A stretch of 64,000 bases of DNA, taken from Planctomycetota bacterium (lineage in GTDB: Bacteria > Planctomycetota > Planctomycetia > Pirellulales > Pirellulaceae). Within the stretch, counting starts at the first letter, position 1; the number at the start of each line of letters is the position of its first letter. The DNA lies in NCBI GenBank assembly GCA_014238905.1, contig JABAAE010000002.1, positions 326,115 through 390,114 on the forward strand. The letters run 5' to 3'. A program made the position numbers and the translations under genes. The notes beneath the pieces are model-generated. The model was not told the origin of the DNA. It did no database searches and worked only from the letters and a program-made list of their open reading frames with translations. Shown here one piece after another: positions 1 through 8,463 of this stretch.

Positions 1-357
1 ACCATGCACAATGCCCTGCCTTGCCTGAGGCCGTGTCATCGTCAGGCCAATTCGGCGAATGACGTTGTCTAGTCGGTTTTCGCAAATCAACAAGAGCTTT
101 TCACCGGTGTTTCCGACACCACTGGCTGCCCGGACGAAGTAGCGACGCAATTGACGCTCACCAACCCCGTAATAATGTTTGATTTTCTGTTTCTCCATCA
201 AGCCCAAACCAAAGTTGGATGGGCGTTTTCGACGGATGTGCATTCCGGGCGGTTGATCACCCCGACGCTCTTTGACCCTACGAGGTCCTGCATTTTCGTA
301 GACCATAATGCCCAGTCTACGGTTGATTCGTGCTTTTGGGCCGGTATACCGCGCCAT
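1..357 (-). CDS. rpsD: 30S ribosomal protein S4, 5' part (cut by the window edge)
   Basis: The first 119 codons of S4, which binds 16S rRNA early in 30S assembly and in many bacteria also represses its own operon. The N-terminus starts MARYTGPKARINRRLG and continues with the conserved run GPRRVKERRGDQPPG and later KQKIKHYYGVGERQLRRYF, all typical of S4. The start of the S4 RNA-binding domain (ENRLDNVIRRIGL) is also present. The gene runs off the left edge, so the C-terminal part is not visible. It lies downstream of purH and a small unknown gene on the same strand. Confidence 0.97.
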   Translation of the reverse strand, partial: MARYTGPKARINRRLGIMVYENAGPRRVKERRGDQPPGMHIRRKRPSNFGLGLMEKQKIKHYYGVGERQLRRYFVRAASGVGNTGEKLLLICENRLDNVIRRIGLTMTRPQARQGIVHG

Positions 358-528
358 TAATCAATCTCCAGTGGCAGCTTCTGCCACATCAGGTGCAAAA
401 TTGCGAAGCCAATTGAGTCTTCAGGAAGACGAACCAGTATCGAAAAATAAGAGTCGATTTTCAAGGGCTAACTCGGGCGAAAGCCAATTTTTACGAAACT
501 TGTCGCAATTGGTCCGTATTTGTGCGAA

Positions 529-807
529 TCAGGCCGCTTTTTGCTGGAACAGATAGGTTGAAGCAGCGAATTCCGGGTCCACCAGGCTTTTTAATTCCAT
601 CCGGCTAGTTCGCTGCGCAATTTGGACTTCAAGGAAGGATTCCTCAAAAAGCCAAGACGCTTCGCCGCGTTCAAAGCAAAATTGATGACCGACATAGTCG
701 CCAGCCACAATAAGGAATTTTTCGGATTCCAAACCCCCGAGAGTTTGCATCTGCTTCAAAGATTGACGGAGTTTCTGAACGACCCGAAATAATGGCATCG
801 CATTCAT
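529..807 (-). CDS. Small conserved-looking protein of unknown function, 92 aa
   Basis: I do not recognise the family. The frame stays open upstream to position 945, but the ATG at 807 has an excellent Shine-Dalgarno sequence (GGAGG, about 6 bases upstream), so I start there and not at the GTG at 945. The 92-residue product begins MNAMPLFRVVQKLRQSLKQ, has no membrane segment or signal peptide and no obvious metal motif. It contains the run AGDYVGHQFCFERGEASW, which looks like a compact folded domain. It lies between purH and rpsD on the same strand and could be co-transcribed with them. The strong ribosome site is the main reason to believe it. Confidence 0.6.
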   Translation of the reverse strand: MNAMPLFRVVQKLRQSLKQMQTLGGLESEKFLIVAGDYVGHQFCFERGEASWLFEESFLEVQIAQRTSRMELKSLVDPEFAASTYLFQQKAA

Positions 808-1083
808 CAATTTCCTCCAGAATGGGCGACCGAAAACTCCGGATCTACGCATGCAAGCCCGGAACAAGTAACTCAACCGATACAATGCTGATCGGCGTTC
901 AAAATCGGCAAGATTGCAAAATGGCAGACATTCCCCATAGATCACCTAACTCAAAAAGTCAGTTCAAGATGATCTCTTTGCCGTTTTTGCCTGATCGGAA
1001 TAGATGGCTTCCGACCCAGAAAGATTCCATTCATTTCAACTTCGAGCACCCGCTTGCCAGGTCCTGAAATTCCAGCCACCAAC

Positions 1084-2646
1084 TTAATGGCGAAAATGCC
1101 GCCGACCCGTGAAAACCATAGCAATTCCAAGTTCGTTACACGCTTCAATGACCTCCGGGTCCTTTTTCGAACCACCTGGCTGGATAATCACAGCGATCCC
1201 CGCCTTGGCGGCGTGATGGATGGAATCTGGAAACGGGAAGAAAGCGTCCGACGCCAATACCGCTCCGTCAGCCCTTTCTCCAGCTTTTTTGATGGCGATT
1301 TCTACGGAATCAACGCGGCTCATCTGGCCAGCTCCACAACCGATCAACGCACAGTCTTTCGACAGTGTAATGGCATTAGATTTCACATGACGGCAGATGG
1401 CCCATCCAAATTCGATTTCACCCCAGAATGAGTCATCCGGATGGTTTTGGGTCACCACTTCCCAGTCGGATCGTGGATCAGTCACATTGTCAAAGTCTTG
1501 AACCAACATCCCGCCGTCAATCTGCCTGAATTGACGGACCTGCGGCGATGATTCCATGCGACCGATCTGCATTAACCGAACATTTTTTCGCCATTTCGGC
1601 TTGGAAGTCAGGACCCCGACCGCGGACGCCTCAAAAGCGGGTGCCGCTATCGCTTCGACAAACAAGCCAGGCGTCGAGAGAAATTCCGCCGTCGCCTCAT
1701 CAACCGGTCCATTGAAAGCCAAAATGGAACCGAAAGCCGCCAGGGGATCACCCGCCATCGCTTTCTGAGCCGCTTCAACGCTCGAGGCACCCGCTGCCGC
1801 CCCACAAGGATTATTATGTTTAATAACCGCACAGGAGACTCCAGGAAGTGCATTCGCGATCGAAATCGCACTCTCCAAATCGATCAGGTTGTTGTAGGAA
1901 AGCTCTTTACCGTTGATTTGTCTCGCATTGGTCAGGCAAGCGTGATCGCTGCCACGAAAGGAATACAGCGCCGCAGATTGGTGTGGATTTTCACCATATC
2001 GCATGACGGATTTGAGCTGTAGCGGCAATGTCATCTGGGTCGGAAAACCATCCTTGGTCTCGTCCTGAAAATAGTCGGCAATAATCCGATCGTAGTTGGC
2101 TGTATGGGAGAAGGCAGACGCCATCAATGATTTCCGAGTCGCCAATTGAGTAGCCGAATCCGCTTCAATTTGCCCCAGAACTTCCGAGTATTGCTCCGGA
2201 TCGGTCACGATTGTCACATATTGATGGTTCTTCGCTGCGGCACGCACCAAGCTCGGCCCCCCAATGTCAATTTGCTCAACCGCTTCCTCAGAAGTGACGT
2301 TGGGCTTGGCGATGGTCGATTCAAAAGGGTAAAGATTGACGACAACCAACTCAAACGGGACGATCTCAAGGTTTTCAATCGTTTCCATGTCGACATTGTT
2401 CTCATGTCGACAAAGGATTCCTGAAAAGATTTTGGGATGCAGAGTCTTGACTCGGCCATCCATGATTTCAGGAAATCCTGTGTAATCTGAGACATCCTTG
2501 GCTTGAACACCACATTCTGTCAAAAATCGGCGGGTTCCACCGGTACTGTAAATTTCAACACCCGCATTGGCCAATCCCAATGCAAAATCTGCCAATCCCA
2601 GTTTGTTACTGACGCTGATTAAGGCGCGCCGAATAGTTGGATTCAT
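1084..2646 (-). CDS. purH: Bifunctional AICAR formyltransferase / IMP cyclohydrolase
   Basis: Catalyses the last two steps of purine synthesis: formyl transfer to AICAR, then ring closure to IMP in the cytoplasm. The 520-aa protein is the usual length. The N-terminal MGS-like cyclohydrolase domain is seen in ALISVSNKLGLADFALGL and EIYSTGGTRRFL, followed by DGRVKTLHPKI. The C-terminal transferase domain has the KHNNPCGAA motif, whose Lys-His is catalytic in the family, and SRVDSVEIAIKKAG near the end. An in-frame TTG lies 25 codons upstream, but the ATG at 2646 gives the standard N-terminus. It stands alone from other purine genes here. Confidence 0.97.
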   Translation of the reverse strand: MNPTIRRALISVSNKLGLADFALGLANAGVEIYSTGGTRRFLTECGVQAKDVSDYTGFPEIMDGRVKTLHPKIFSGILCRHENNVDMETIENLEIVPFELVVVNLYPFESTIAKPNVTSEEAVEQIDIGGPSLVRAAAKNHQYVTIVTDPEQYSEVLGQIEADSATQLATRKSLMASAFSHTANYDRIIADYFQDETKDGFPTQMTLPLQLKSVMRYGENPHQSAALYSFRGSDHACLTNARQINGKELSYNNLIDLESAISIANALPGVSCAVIKHNNPCGAAAGASSVEAAQKAMAGDPLAAFGSILAFNGPVDEATAEFLSTPGLFVEAIAAPAFEASAVGVLTSKPKWRKNVRLMQIGRMESSPQVRQFRQIDGGMLVQDFDNVTDPRSDWEVVTQNHPDDSFWGEIEFGWAICRHVKSNAITLSKDCALIGCGAGQMSRVDSVEIAIKKAGERADGAVLASDAFFPFPDSIHHAAKAGIAVIIQPGGSKKDPEVIEACNELGIAMVFTGRRHFRH

Positions 2647-3415
2647 GAAAATCTGCTGACAAAAAAGTTCGTAGTCGAAAAGTGAAGTCGATTCCTTGAA
2701 AAACGGATCCAATTTGGGCAATCAATGAATCGCATTTGCGAGCGATTAAAATCGTATTCAGGTGGCCATCTGTCAACCAGTCATCAAAAACTTACCGAAA
2801 AGCACGGCGAAACGACTGGTCAGCCTGAAATCGAACCGACTGGATGTGAACAGGCTGTTCGATCCTGCGGTCCTATTTTGAGAAAAGTGGCTCATTTTGA
2901 TGCCATTTCTTTGACAACACAGGATTCGTTATCAGGCTTTGATTCGATCAATTTGATGAATTCCAGGCTTGTGACAGGTTTCACAAACCGAGGTGAAACA
3001 ACGGAAATGCTGCCAAAATCGACAAAAAGCAAATTAATACCGACATCCTGCGAATTACTGTCGAACGAAACGATTTTTATTCAGTAATAAAACAATGGGA
3101 AACCGTATTGAATTGGCTTTTTGAGATATGTTTCGGAATAAGTGGAATGGAAAATGCTCCATTGAAAGCTCCACAAGAGACTGACATTGTTTTTAATCCG
3201 TCAACTTTTTACTTCCTTCAGAACGAAACAGTGGCTAAACCGAAAGATAGCCGCACATCCAAATGATTCAGAGGAGAAACAACAACTAGCGGGAAGGAAC
3301 TCTATCGTTCTTTCATTTTTAACGCGGACACGATGGACGCGGGAACCAGTTGGAGTCATCAGACGCGCGGAAGCGCAAGGAACGTCAGAGACTTTAATTG
3401 AAAAAGAGGTGCAAC
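2647..3415. other. Intergenic region between divergent purH and sigma-factor genes
   Basis: About 770 bases separating two divergently transcribed genes. Short open frames exist, but none has a convincing ribosome site or protein-like composition. The promoters for purH (minus) and the sigma factor (plus) must lie here; I could not pick either with confidence. No repeat or RNA gene was recognised. Confidence 0.6.
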
Positions 3416-5086
3416 ATGAACAAAGACTACCGAAGCCAACAACTAGAGCAACTTGCCAATCAGCAAATGCGATTTGCTCCGATTGAAAAACGAATCGAAC
3501 AAACTAATCGTGCGGAAATCCTGCTTCGCGAAATCAATGCGAGCACGACCTATTCCTACGAGTATTTGTGCTTCAAAATAACCGACTACCGGCCCTCAAA
3601 TTCCGAGATCGAAGCCATCCTTGGCGAGGATGTGATTCATGATCTGCACCTACTCGTGGAGGATCTCTCAGAGTCGGCTAATCTTCGAGCCGACGAAATC
3701 GGAGAACCGGTCCATACCGTTGACGAACTTTCAAAAATGTTCAGCGTTTCGACCAAGACAATTTCCCGCTGGCGCCGACAAGGTCTGGTGAGCCGGAAGC
3801 TGATTTTCGATCGGGGAAGAAAACGCGTTGGTTTTCTTCGCAGCAGCGTGGACTATTTTCTGCAGGTACACGGCAGTAAGGTTCGTCGCGGCGAGAGATT
3901 CAGCCAACTGACCCTCAGCGACAAGGAAGAGATACTCGACCGAGCTCGCCGACTGGGATTAGCGGGCGAAAAGCCAGCAGAAGTCACTCGTCAAGTGGCA
4001 GAATGCATGGGCCGCAGCATCGAAACGATTCGGTATACCATCAGGCAGTTCGATGATCAGAATCCGGAACTGGCTATTTTTCCTGACCTGAGCGGTCCGC
4101 TTTCGATCGAATCCAAAACACGGCTCTACCTCGATTTCCTTGATGGAGTGTCAGCCGAATCGTTAGGCAAACGCTACAACCGCTCGAACAATTCAATTTA
4201 CCGAATTGTGGGCGAAATGAGGGCGAAAGAGATCCTCGATTTGCCCATCGATTTCATCGACAACGAAGAGTTCCAGAGTTCAAACGCTGATGCTCTGATT
4301 CTTGCTCCCATGCCGGAGCCCGAAACAACCACCCGGCGCGTCAAAGCACCTGCAGGTCTTCCGCCGTACTTAACGAGACTGTATGAAAATGCGTTATTGA
4401 CTCGTGAGCAGGAGTACCACCAATTCAGGAAATTTAATTACCTTAAATTCCTGGCGACAAAATTACGTCGTGAGCTGGACCCCACAGATCCACGCACCGG
4501 CTTGATGGATGAAATTGAAAATTTGTATGAAGAGGCCATTCAGGTCAAGAACTTTTTGGTCCAATCCAATCTGCGACTGGTTGTCTCTATTGCCAAACGA
4601 CACGTCATGGCAGGTGATGAATTTTTTCAGTTGGTGAGCGATGGCAATATGTCGCTTTTCCGAGCTGTTGAAAAATTTGATTACAGCCGCGGAAACAAGT
4701 TCAGCACCTACGGCAGCTGGGCCATCATGAAAAACTTCGCCAGATCCATACCGGAAGAATTCAAGCAACGGGACCGGTTTCGAACCAGTTCCGAGGAAGC
4801 CTTCATGGGAGCCCCCGACTCTCGGCTCAATAATTTCAAGGCGGAAATCGAGCAGGGACTGCGGAAATCTCAAATCGGAAAAATCCTGTCCAGTCTCGAT
4901 GAACGAGAGCAACAAATCATTATCAGCCGTTTTGGACTTGATCATGATCATGAACCTCAGACGCTCAAAGAGGTAGGCCAAGAAATCGGGGTGACCAAGG
5001 AGAGAGTTAGGCAAATCGAAGCTCGAGCCCTCGTCAAATTACGAGCAGAAGCAGAACGACAGAAAATCGACTTCGTCGAAGAGTAG
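3416..5086 (+). CDS. Sigma-70 family RNA polymerase sigma factor with helix-turn-helix-rich N-terminus
   Basis: A 556-aa sigma factor. Residues about 324-345 resemble region 1.2 (ALLTREQEYHQFRKFNYLKF). Residues about 372-450 are region 2, with NLRLVVSIAKRHV, the core-binding helix (FFQLVSDGNMSLFRAVEKFDY) and the DNA-melting segment (KFSTYGSWAI). Residues about 488-545 are region 4, ending in a helix-turn-helix (LKEVGQEIGVTKERVRQIEA). Region 3 is short or missing. The first 310 residues are not sigma: about 100-150 look like a MerR/excisionase-type winged helix (VDELSKMFSVSTKTISRWRRQG), and 165-270 hold two further helix-turn-helix-like segments. The ATG at 3416 follows AGAGGT; an upstream in-frame start at 3398 is less likely. 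An intrinsic terminator follows. It is probably an alternative sigma factor; its regulon is unknown. Confidence 0.85.
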   Translation: MNKDYRSQQLEQLANQQMRFAPIEKRIEQTNRAEILLREINASTTYSYEYLCFKITDYRPSNSEIEAILGEDVIHDLHLLVEDLSESANLRADEIGEPVHTVDELSKMFSVSTKTISRWRRQGLVSRKLIFDRGRKRVGFLRSSVDYFLQVHGSKVRRGERFSQLTLSDKEEILDRARRLGLAGEKPAEVTRQVAECMGRSIETIRYTIRQFDDQNPELAIFPDLSGPLSIESKTRLYLDFLDGVSAESLGKRYNRSNNSIYRIVGEMRAKEILDLPIDFIDNEEFQSSNADALILAPMPEPETTTRRVKAPAGLPPYLTRLYENALLTREQEYHQFRKFNYLKFLATKLRRELDPTDPRTGLMDEIENLYEEAIQVKNFLVQSNLRLVVSIAKRHVMAGDEFFQLVSDGNMSLFRAVEKFDYSRGNKFSTYGSWAIMKNFARSIPEEFKQRDRFRTSSEEAFMGAPDSRLNNFKAEIEQGLRKSQIGKILSSLDEREQQIIISRFGLDHDHEPQTLKEVGQEIGVTKERVRQIEARALVKLRAEAERQKIDFVEE

Positions 5087-5128
5087 TCACAAACTGACGG
5101 GCCATCATCAATGGATGACTCAATCGAA

Positions 5129-5159
5129 ATGCGGGCATTGGATTTTGCCCGCATTTTTT
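5129..5159 (+). terminator. Rho-independent terminator after the sigma-factor gene
   Basis: A perfect 9-bp stem (ATGCGGGCA with TGCCCGCAT) and an 8-base loop, followed by a run of T. It lies about 40 bases after the sigma-factor stop codon and before the tRNA cluster. Confidence 0.85.
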
Positions 5160-5604
5160 CGTTGTCTTGTTAGAAAGACGCAGGTTTTCAAATAGCGAGC
5201 AAACCAAGGCAAATCTGGTACTGCAGCGATCCCCTCCGCATGGGGAGATTTTTGAAAAACGCAATCTGACAACGCCACCGTCTAGGCCCTAACCCCAAAC
5301 GTCCATCCCGATAAATCGTTGTTCAACCCATACAGGGCCCGATTCAGCCGAAAATATCCTTGGTTTGGGACTCGGACCGCCGACCGAATCAGTCATTTTG
5401 CGACCCTGCCTCTAAGCAAATTTTCGCCGCTCAGGCCGGTTGGCCAGCAAACTTCGATTTGATTTGGATAACTGCCACGCTTATTTCCATTGGCCTAACA
5501 GGCCTCGAGAAGGAATTCGCATGATTATTCCCTTTAATATCGTTAACAACCGGATTTTTTTGAAATTTTGCGGTTTGGAAAGCCGATAACTGGCTGCGTT
5601 CATA
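5160..5604. other. Intergenic region, nothing recognised
   Basis: About 445 bases between the terminator and the promoter of the tRNA/tuf cluster. No open frame with a ribosome site, no RNA gene and no repeat was seen. Confidence 0.5.
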
Positions 5605-5632
5605 TTGTTAAAAACAATCGTTCGGGTATACT
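5605..5632 (+). promoter_or_regulatory. Candidate sigma-70 promoter of the tRNA-tuf cluster
   Basis: TTGTTA and TATACT hexamers separated by 16 bases, ending 24 bases before the first tRNA. Position and match fit a strong housekeeping promoter for the stable-RNA/tuf unit. This is inferred from sequence only. Confidence 0.55.
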
Positions 5633-5656
5633 TGCCCGTTTTCGAAAATGTAGATT

Positions 5657-5730
5657 GCCAGCGTAGCTCAGTTGGCTAGAGCAGCTGATTTGTAATCAGC
5701 AGGTCATGGGTTCGAGTCCCTTCGCTGGCT
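5657..5730 (+). tRNA. tRNA-Thr (anticodon TGT)
   Basis: 74-base cloverleaf: 7-bp acceptor stem GCCAGCG/CGCTGGC, D arm, anticodon stem GCTGA/TCAGC with loop TTTGTAA, and a T arm with GGTTCGAGTCC. The discriminator base is T. No CCA is encoded. First gene of the cluster leading into tuf. Confidence 0.96.
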
Positions 5731-5768
5731 TTAGGGGCTTCGCAGGTTTCGAACCAAAGCTCAATACT

Positions 5769-5850
<82 letters not shown>

Positions 5851-6139
5851 CTCACCGCATTTTCGAATAGGAATGATGCATTTAGGAAAATACCTAAATA
5901 TTTTTGGGGCTTCATTACAAAAAACGATTTGATTCACTATCATAGCGGTTCCGTTAAATTTCTTTAGTGTCCATTTTTCCCTAGTATTCTGGGAGATTTG
6001 TCTGCGAACAGGTATTTCCGGAGAGCGAAACTGGCAAACTCGAGGTCATGTCATTCACCGTGAGCGACTGTGACCGTGATGTTTACCAGGAAAGAATCAC
6101 AGAATTTTTTAGGATTTTGCGAATGCAAATTTGTTGAAT

Positions 6140-6211
6140 GCGGGTGTAGTACAACGGCTAGTACAACGGCCTTCCAAGCCGTGGATGAGGGTTCGATTCC
6201 CTCCACCCGCT
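6140..6211 (+). tRNA. tRNA-Gly (anticodon TCC)
   Basis: 72 bases. Acceptor stem GCGGGTG/CACCCGC, anticodon stem ACGGC/GCCGT with loop CTTCCAA, T loop TTCGATT, discriminator T. A spacer of about 290 bases with nothing recognisable separates it from tRNA-Tyr. Confidence 0.96.
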
Positions 6212-6529
6212 CTCATCGTCATCTTTTTAACTGGTAGAAATTAGCGATCGGCTGATCTGAACACGTTTGTTTTCAGGATAACCGTCGGGATTGAAAGCTG
6301 TTAAGTGATGTCGACATTGGCTATTTTCAAATCGAATCACTTTGGGCAAAACACTTCGAATTGGGATTTTTGCCGATTTTCAAGCATCTTGGTGGTCAGA
6401 CAATCGCTATCATGTTGGAGAATTGGCGTTGGAATTCTAATTTGGCCGAGGTGAACTGGCCAGATTGGTATTGGAGGTTTGGAAATAACGAGCGACAACT
6501 GTTTCGATGATGCTGAAGAATTTGTTCGT
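6212..6529. other. Spacer between tRNA-Gly and tRNA-Thr, nothing recognised
   Basis: About 318 bases. No supported gene on either strand. It could be transcribed as part of the tRNA-tuf precursor. Confidence 0.5.
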
Positions 6530-6601
<72 letters not shown>

Positions 6602-6684
6602 CTGCATTTTTTAGGTAAGGCGGCTCCTGCCGTTTTGTTTGTTCTTGGTTGGAATTTTTTTCAGAAAGTTAGGTGTAATAAAAG

Positions 6685-7878
6685 ATGGCCAAGGAGTCAT
6701 TTGAGCGGACAAAACCGCACGTTAACGTTGGTACCATTGGACACATTGACCACGGCAAAACCACCACTACCGGTGCCATTCTTGCAGTTCAGGCCGCGAA
6801 GGGCCTAGCTGAAATGAAGGCATATTCGGAGATTGCAAAGGGTGGAACGGTTCGTGACGAAACCAAAACCGTCACGATTGCTGTCGCTCACGTTGAATAC
6901 GAGACCGACAACCGTCACTATGCCCATATTGACTGCCCAGGGCACGCTGACTTTGTCAAAAACATGATTACCGGTGCCGCTCAAATGGATGGAGCCATTT
7001 TGGTGGTCTCCGCTGCTGACGGCCCCATGCCTCAGACCAAGGAGCACGTTTTATTGGCACGTCAGGTCGATGTACCGGCCTTGGTTGTCTTTTTAAACAA
7101 ATGCGATCTTGTCGACGACGACGAATTGCTGGAATTGGTTGACATGGAAGTCCGAGACCTGCTTTCCAAGTATGGTTTTGACGGCGATAACGCTGTAATC
7201 GTGCAGGGAAGCGCATTGCCTGCGTACAACAATCCTGCCGATCCAGAAGCCAGTAAATGCATCTCAGAGTTGATGGATGCCATTGATGCCAACATTCCTG
7301 AACCCACCCGAGAAGACGACAAGCCATTTTTAATGGCAGTCGAGGATGTCTTTTCGATCGAAGGTCGTGGAACGGTTGCGACCGGTCGTATCGAGCGCGG
7401 CGTCATCAAACCCGGAGAAGAAGTCGAAATCCTTGGACTCAAGGATTCTCAAAAGACCATCTGCACCGGCGTTGAAATGTTCCGAAAATTGCTGGATGAG
7501 GGGCGAGCTGGCGACAACGTAGGTTGTTTGCTACGCGGTTTAAAGCGAGAGGAAATCGAGCGAGGCCAAGTCCTTTGCAAGCCTGGTACCATCAACTCCC
7601 ATACGAAATTTGAGGCAGAAATATACTGCCTTTCAAAAGATGAGGGGGGTCGACACACTCCATTTTTCAGCGGGTATCGCCCTCAATTTTACTTTCGAAC
7701 AACCGACGTAACCGGAACGGCCAATCTGGAAGGCGCAGAAATGTGCATGCCAGGTGATAACGTCAGGATCAAGGTCGAGCTTCACAAGCCGATCGCGATG
7801 GACGATGGCGTTCGTTTCGCAATTCGCGAAGGTGGACGTACCGTTGGATCGGGAGTCGTCACGAAAATTATTGAGTAG
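6685..7878 (+). CDS. tuf: Elongation factor Tu
   Basis: GTPase that delivers aminoacyl-tRNA to the ribosome; 397 aa, full length. The P-loop is [10 protein letters not shown]3 is DCPGHAD, and G4 is NKCD; the C-terminal beta-barrels end in [10 protein letters not shown]. Switch I is unusual: the near-universal RGITI is replaced by KTVTI and the segment before it ([15 protein letters not shown]) is two residues longer than in E. coli EF-Tu, while the Mg-binding Thr is kept. From memory this is shared with other planctomycete EF-Tu proteins. An AGGTG element precedes the ATG. It sits after four tRNA genes and before tRNA-Trp/secE. Confidence 0.98.
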   Translation: MAKESFERTKPHVNVGTIGHIDHGKTTTTGAILAVQAAKGLAEMKAYSEIAKGGTVRDETKTVTIAVAHVEYETDNRHYAHIDCPGHADFVKNMITGAAQMDGAILVVSAADGPMPQTKEHVLLARQVDVPALVVFLNKCDLVDDDELLELVDMEVRDLLSKYGFDGDNAVIVQGSALPAYNNPADPEASKCISELMDAIDANIPEPTREDDKPFLMAVEDVFSIEGRGTVATGRIERGVIKPGEEVEILGLKDSQKTICTGVEMFRKLLDEGRAGDNVGCLLRGLKREEIERGQVLCKPGTINSHTKFEAEIYCLSKDEGGRHTPFFSGYRPQFYFRTTDVTGTANLEGAEMCMPGDNVRIKVELHKPIAMDDGVRFAIREGGRTVGSGVVTKIIE

Positions 7879-7895
7879 TCAAACGAGTTTTCCTG

Positions 7896-7915
7896 CCGGG
7901 CGGACTGCCGCCCGG
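7896..7915 (+). terminator. Terminator-like hairpin after tuf
   Basis: A perfect 8-bp GC-rich stem (CCGGGCGG/CCGCCCGG) with a 4-base loop. The downstream T run is weak (TATTT). It ends 5 bases before tRNA-Trp, so it may be a weak terminator, an attenuator or a processing site. Confidence 0.5.
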
Positions 7916-7920
7916 TATTT

Positions 7921-7993
7921 AGGGGTGTAGCTCAATTGGCAGAGCAGCTGATTCCAAATCAGCAGGTTGCGAGTTCGAGTCCCGCCGCCCCTG
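7921..7993 (+). tRNA. tRNA-Trp (anticodon CCA)
   Basis: 73 bases. Acceptor stem AGGGGTG/CGCCCCT with one G-U pair, anticodon stem GCTGA/TCAGC with loop TTCCAAA, T loop TTCGAGT, discriminator G. It is directly followed by secE, an arrangement common in bacteria. Confidence 0.96.
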
Positions 7994-8013
7994 TATACAA
8001 AATCACCAGGCCA

Positions 8014-8454
8014 ATGAACAAATCAACTACTGCCAAACAATCTGCAAGCTGGCTATCGGAAATGTTTCGAGGCAACTTGTACAAAAAAACTCAAGGTAAA
8101 ATTGCTCGGCAAATTACGTTTTTTGCTGCTGCGATCATCTTTTTTGTGGCAGCGGTCCGAATTGTCGGAGAACCTTGGATTGCAGGCCTTTTCGTTGGCG
8201 CCGAGTACACGATTGGTGGTTTGGTTCTGGCAATCGGGCTGTGGATTTCATTCCGATTGGTCAATCTGTCACGATTTGCAGACTTTTTGATCGCAGTCGA
8301 AGCCGAGATGAACAAGGTCTCCTGGCCGACCAAGCAGGAGTTGATTCGAAGTTCCATTGTCGTGATTTTTATTATCTTTTTCATGGCAACGTTGCTGTTC
8401 GTTTTCGACATTGTGTGGGAAAAACTTTTTTCAATTTTGAAAGTCAAGAGCTGA
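8014..8454 (+). CDS. secE: Preprotein translocase subunit SecE
   Basis: Essential membrane subunit of the SecYEG channel; 146 aa. The C-terminal part has the conserved VEAEMNKVSWPTKQELIRSS amphipathic helix and a final membrane helix (IVVIFIIFFMATLLFVF). Two more hydrophobic segments lie before it (about residues 35-50 and 60-78), giving three predicted membrane helices as in E. coli rather than one. The ATG at 8014 is preceded by AGG and avoids the overlap with tRNA-Trp that an upstream start would create. nusG follows after 9 bases. Confidence 0.94.
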   Translation: MNKSTTAKQSASWLSEMFRGNLYKKTQGKIARQITFFAAAIIFFVAAVRIVGEPWIAGLFVGAEYTIGGLVLAIGLWISFRLVNLSRFADFLIAVEAEMNKVSWPTKQELIRSSIVVIFIIFFMATLLFVFDIVWEKLFSILKVKS

Positions 8455-8463
8455 GCCTGACCT

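Noticed and set aside
2647..2721. Extended purH start at TTG 2721
   Set aside because: The ATG at 2646 gives the family-standard N-terminus; the extension is not conserved-looking.
7936..8013. Upstream extension of secE
   Set aside because: It would be translated from inside tRNA-Trp; the ATG at 8014 fits SecE better.
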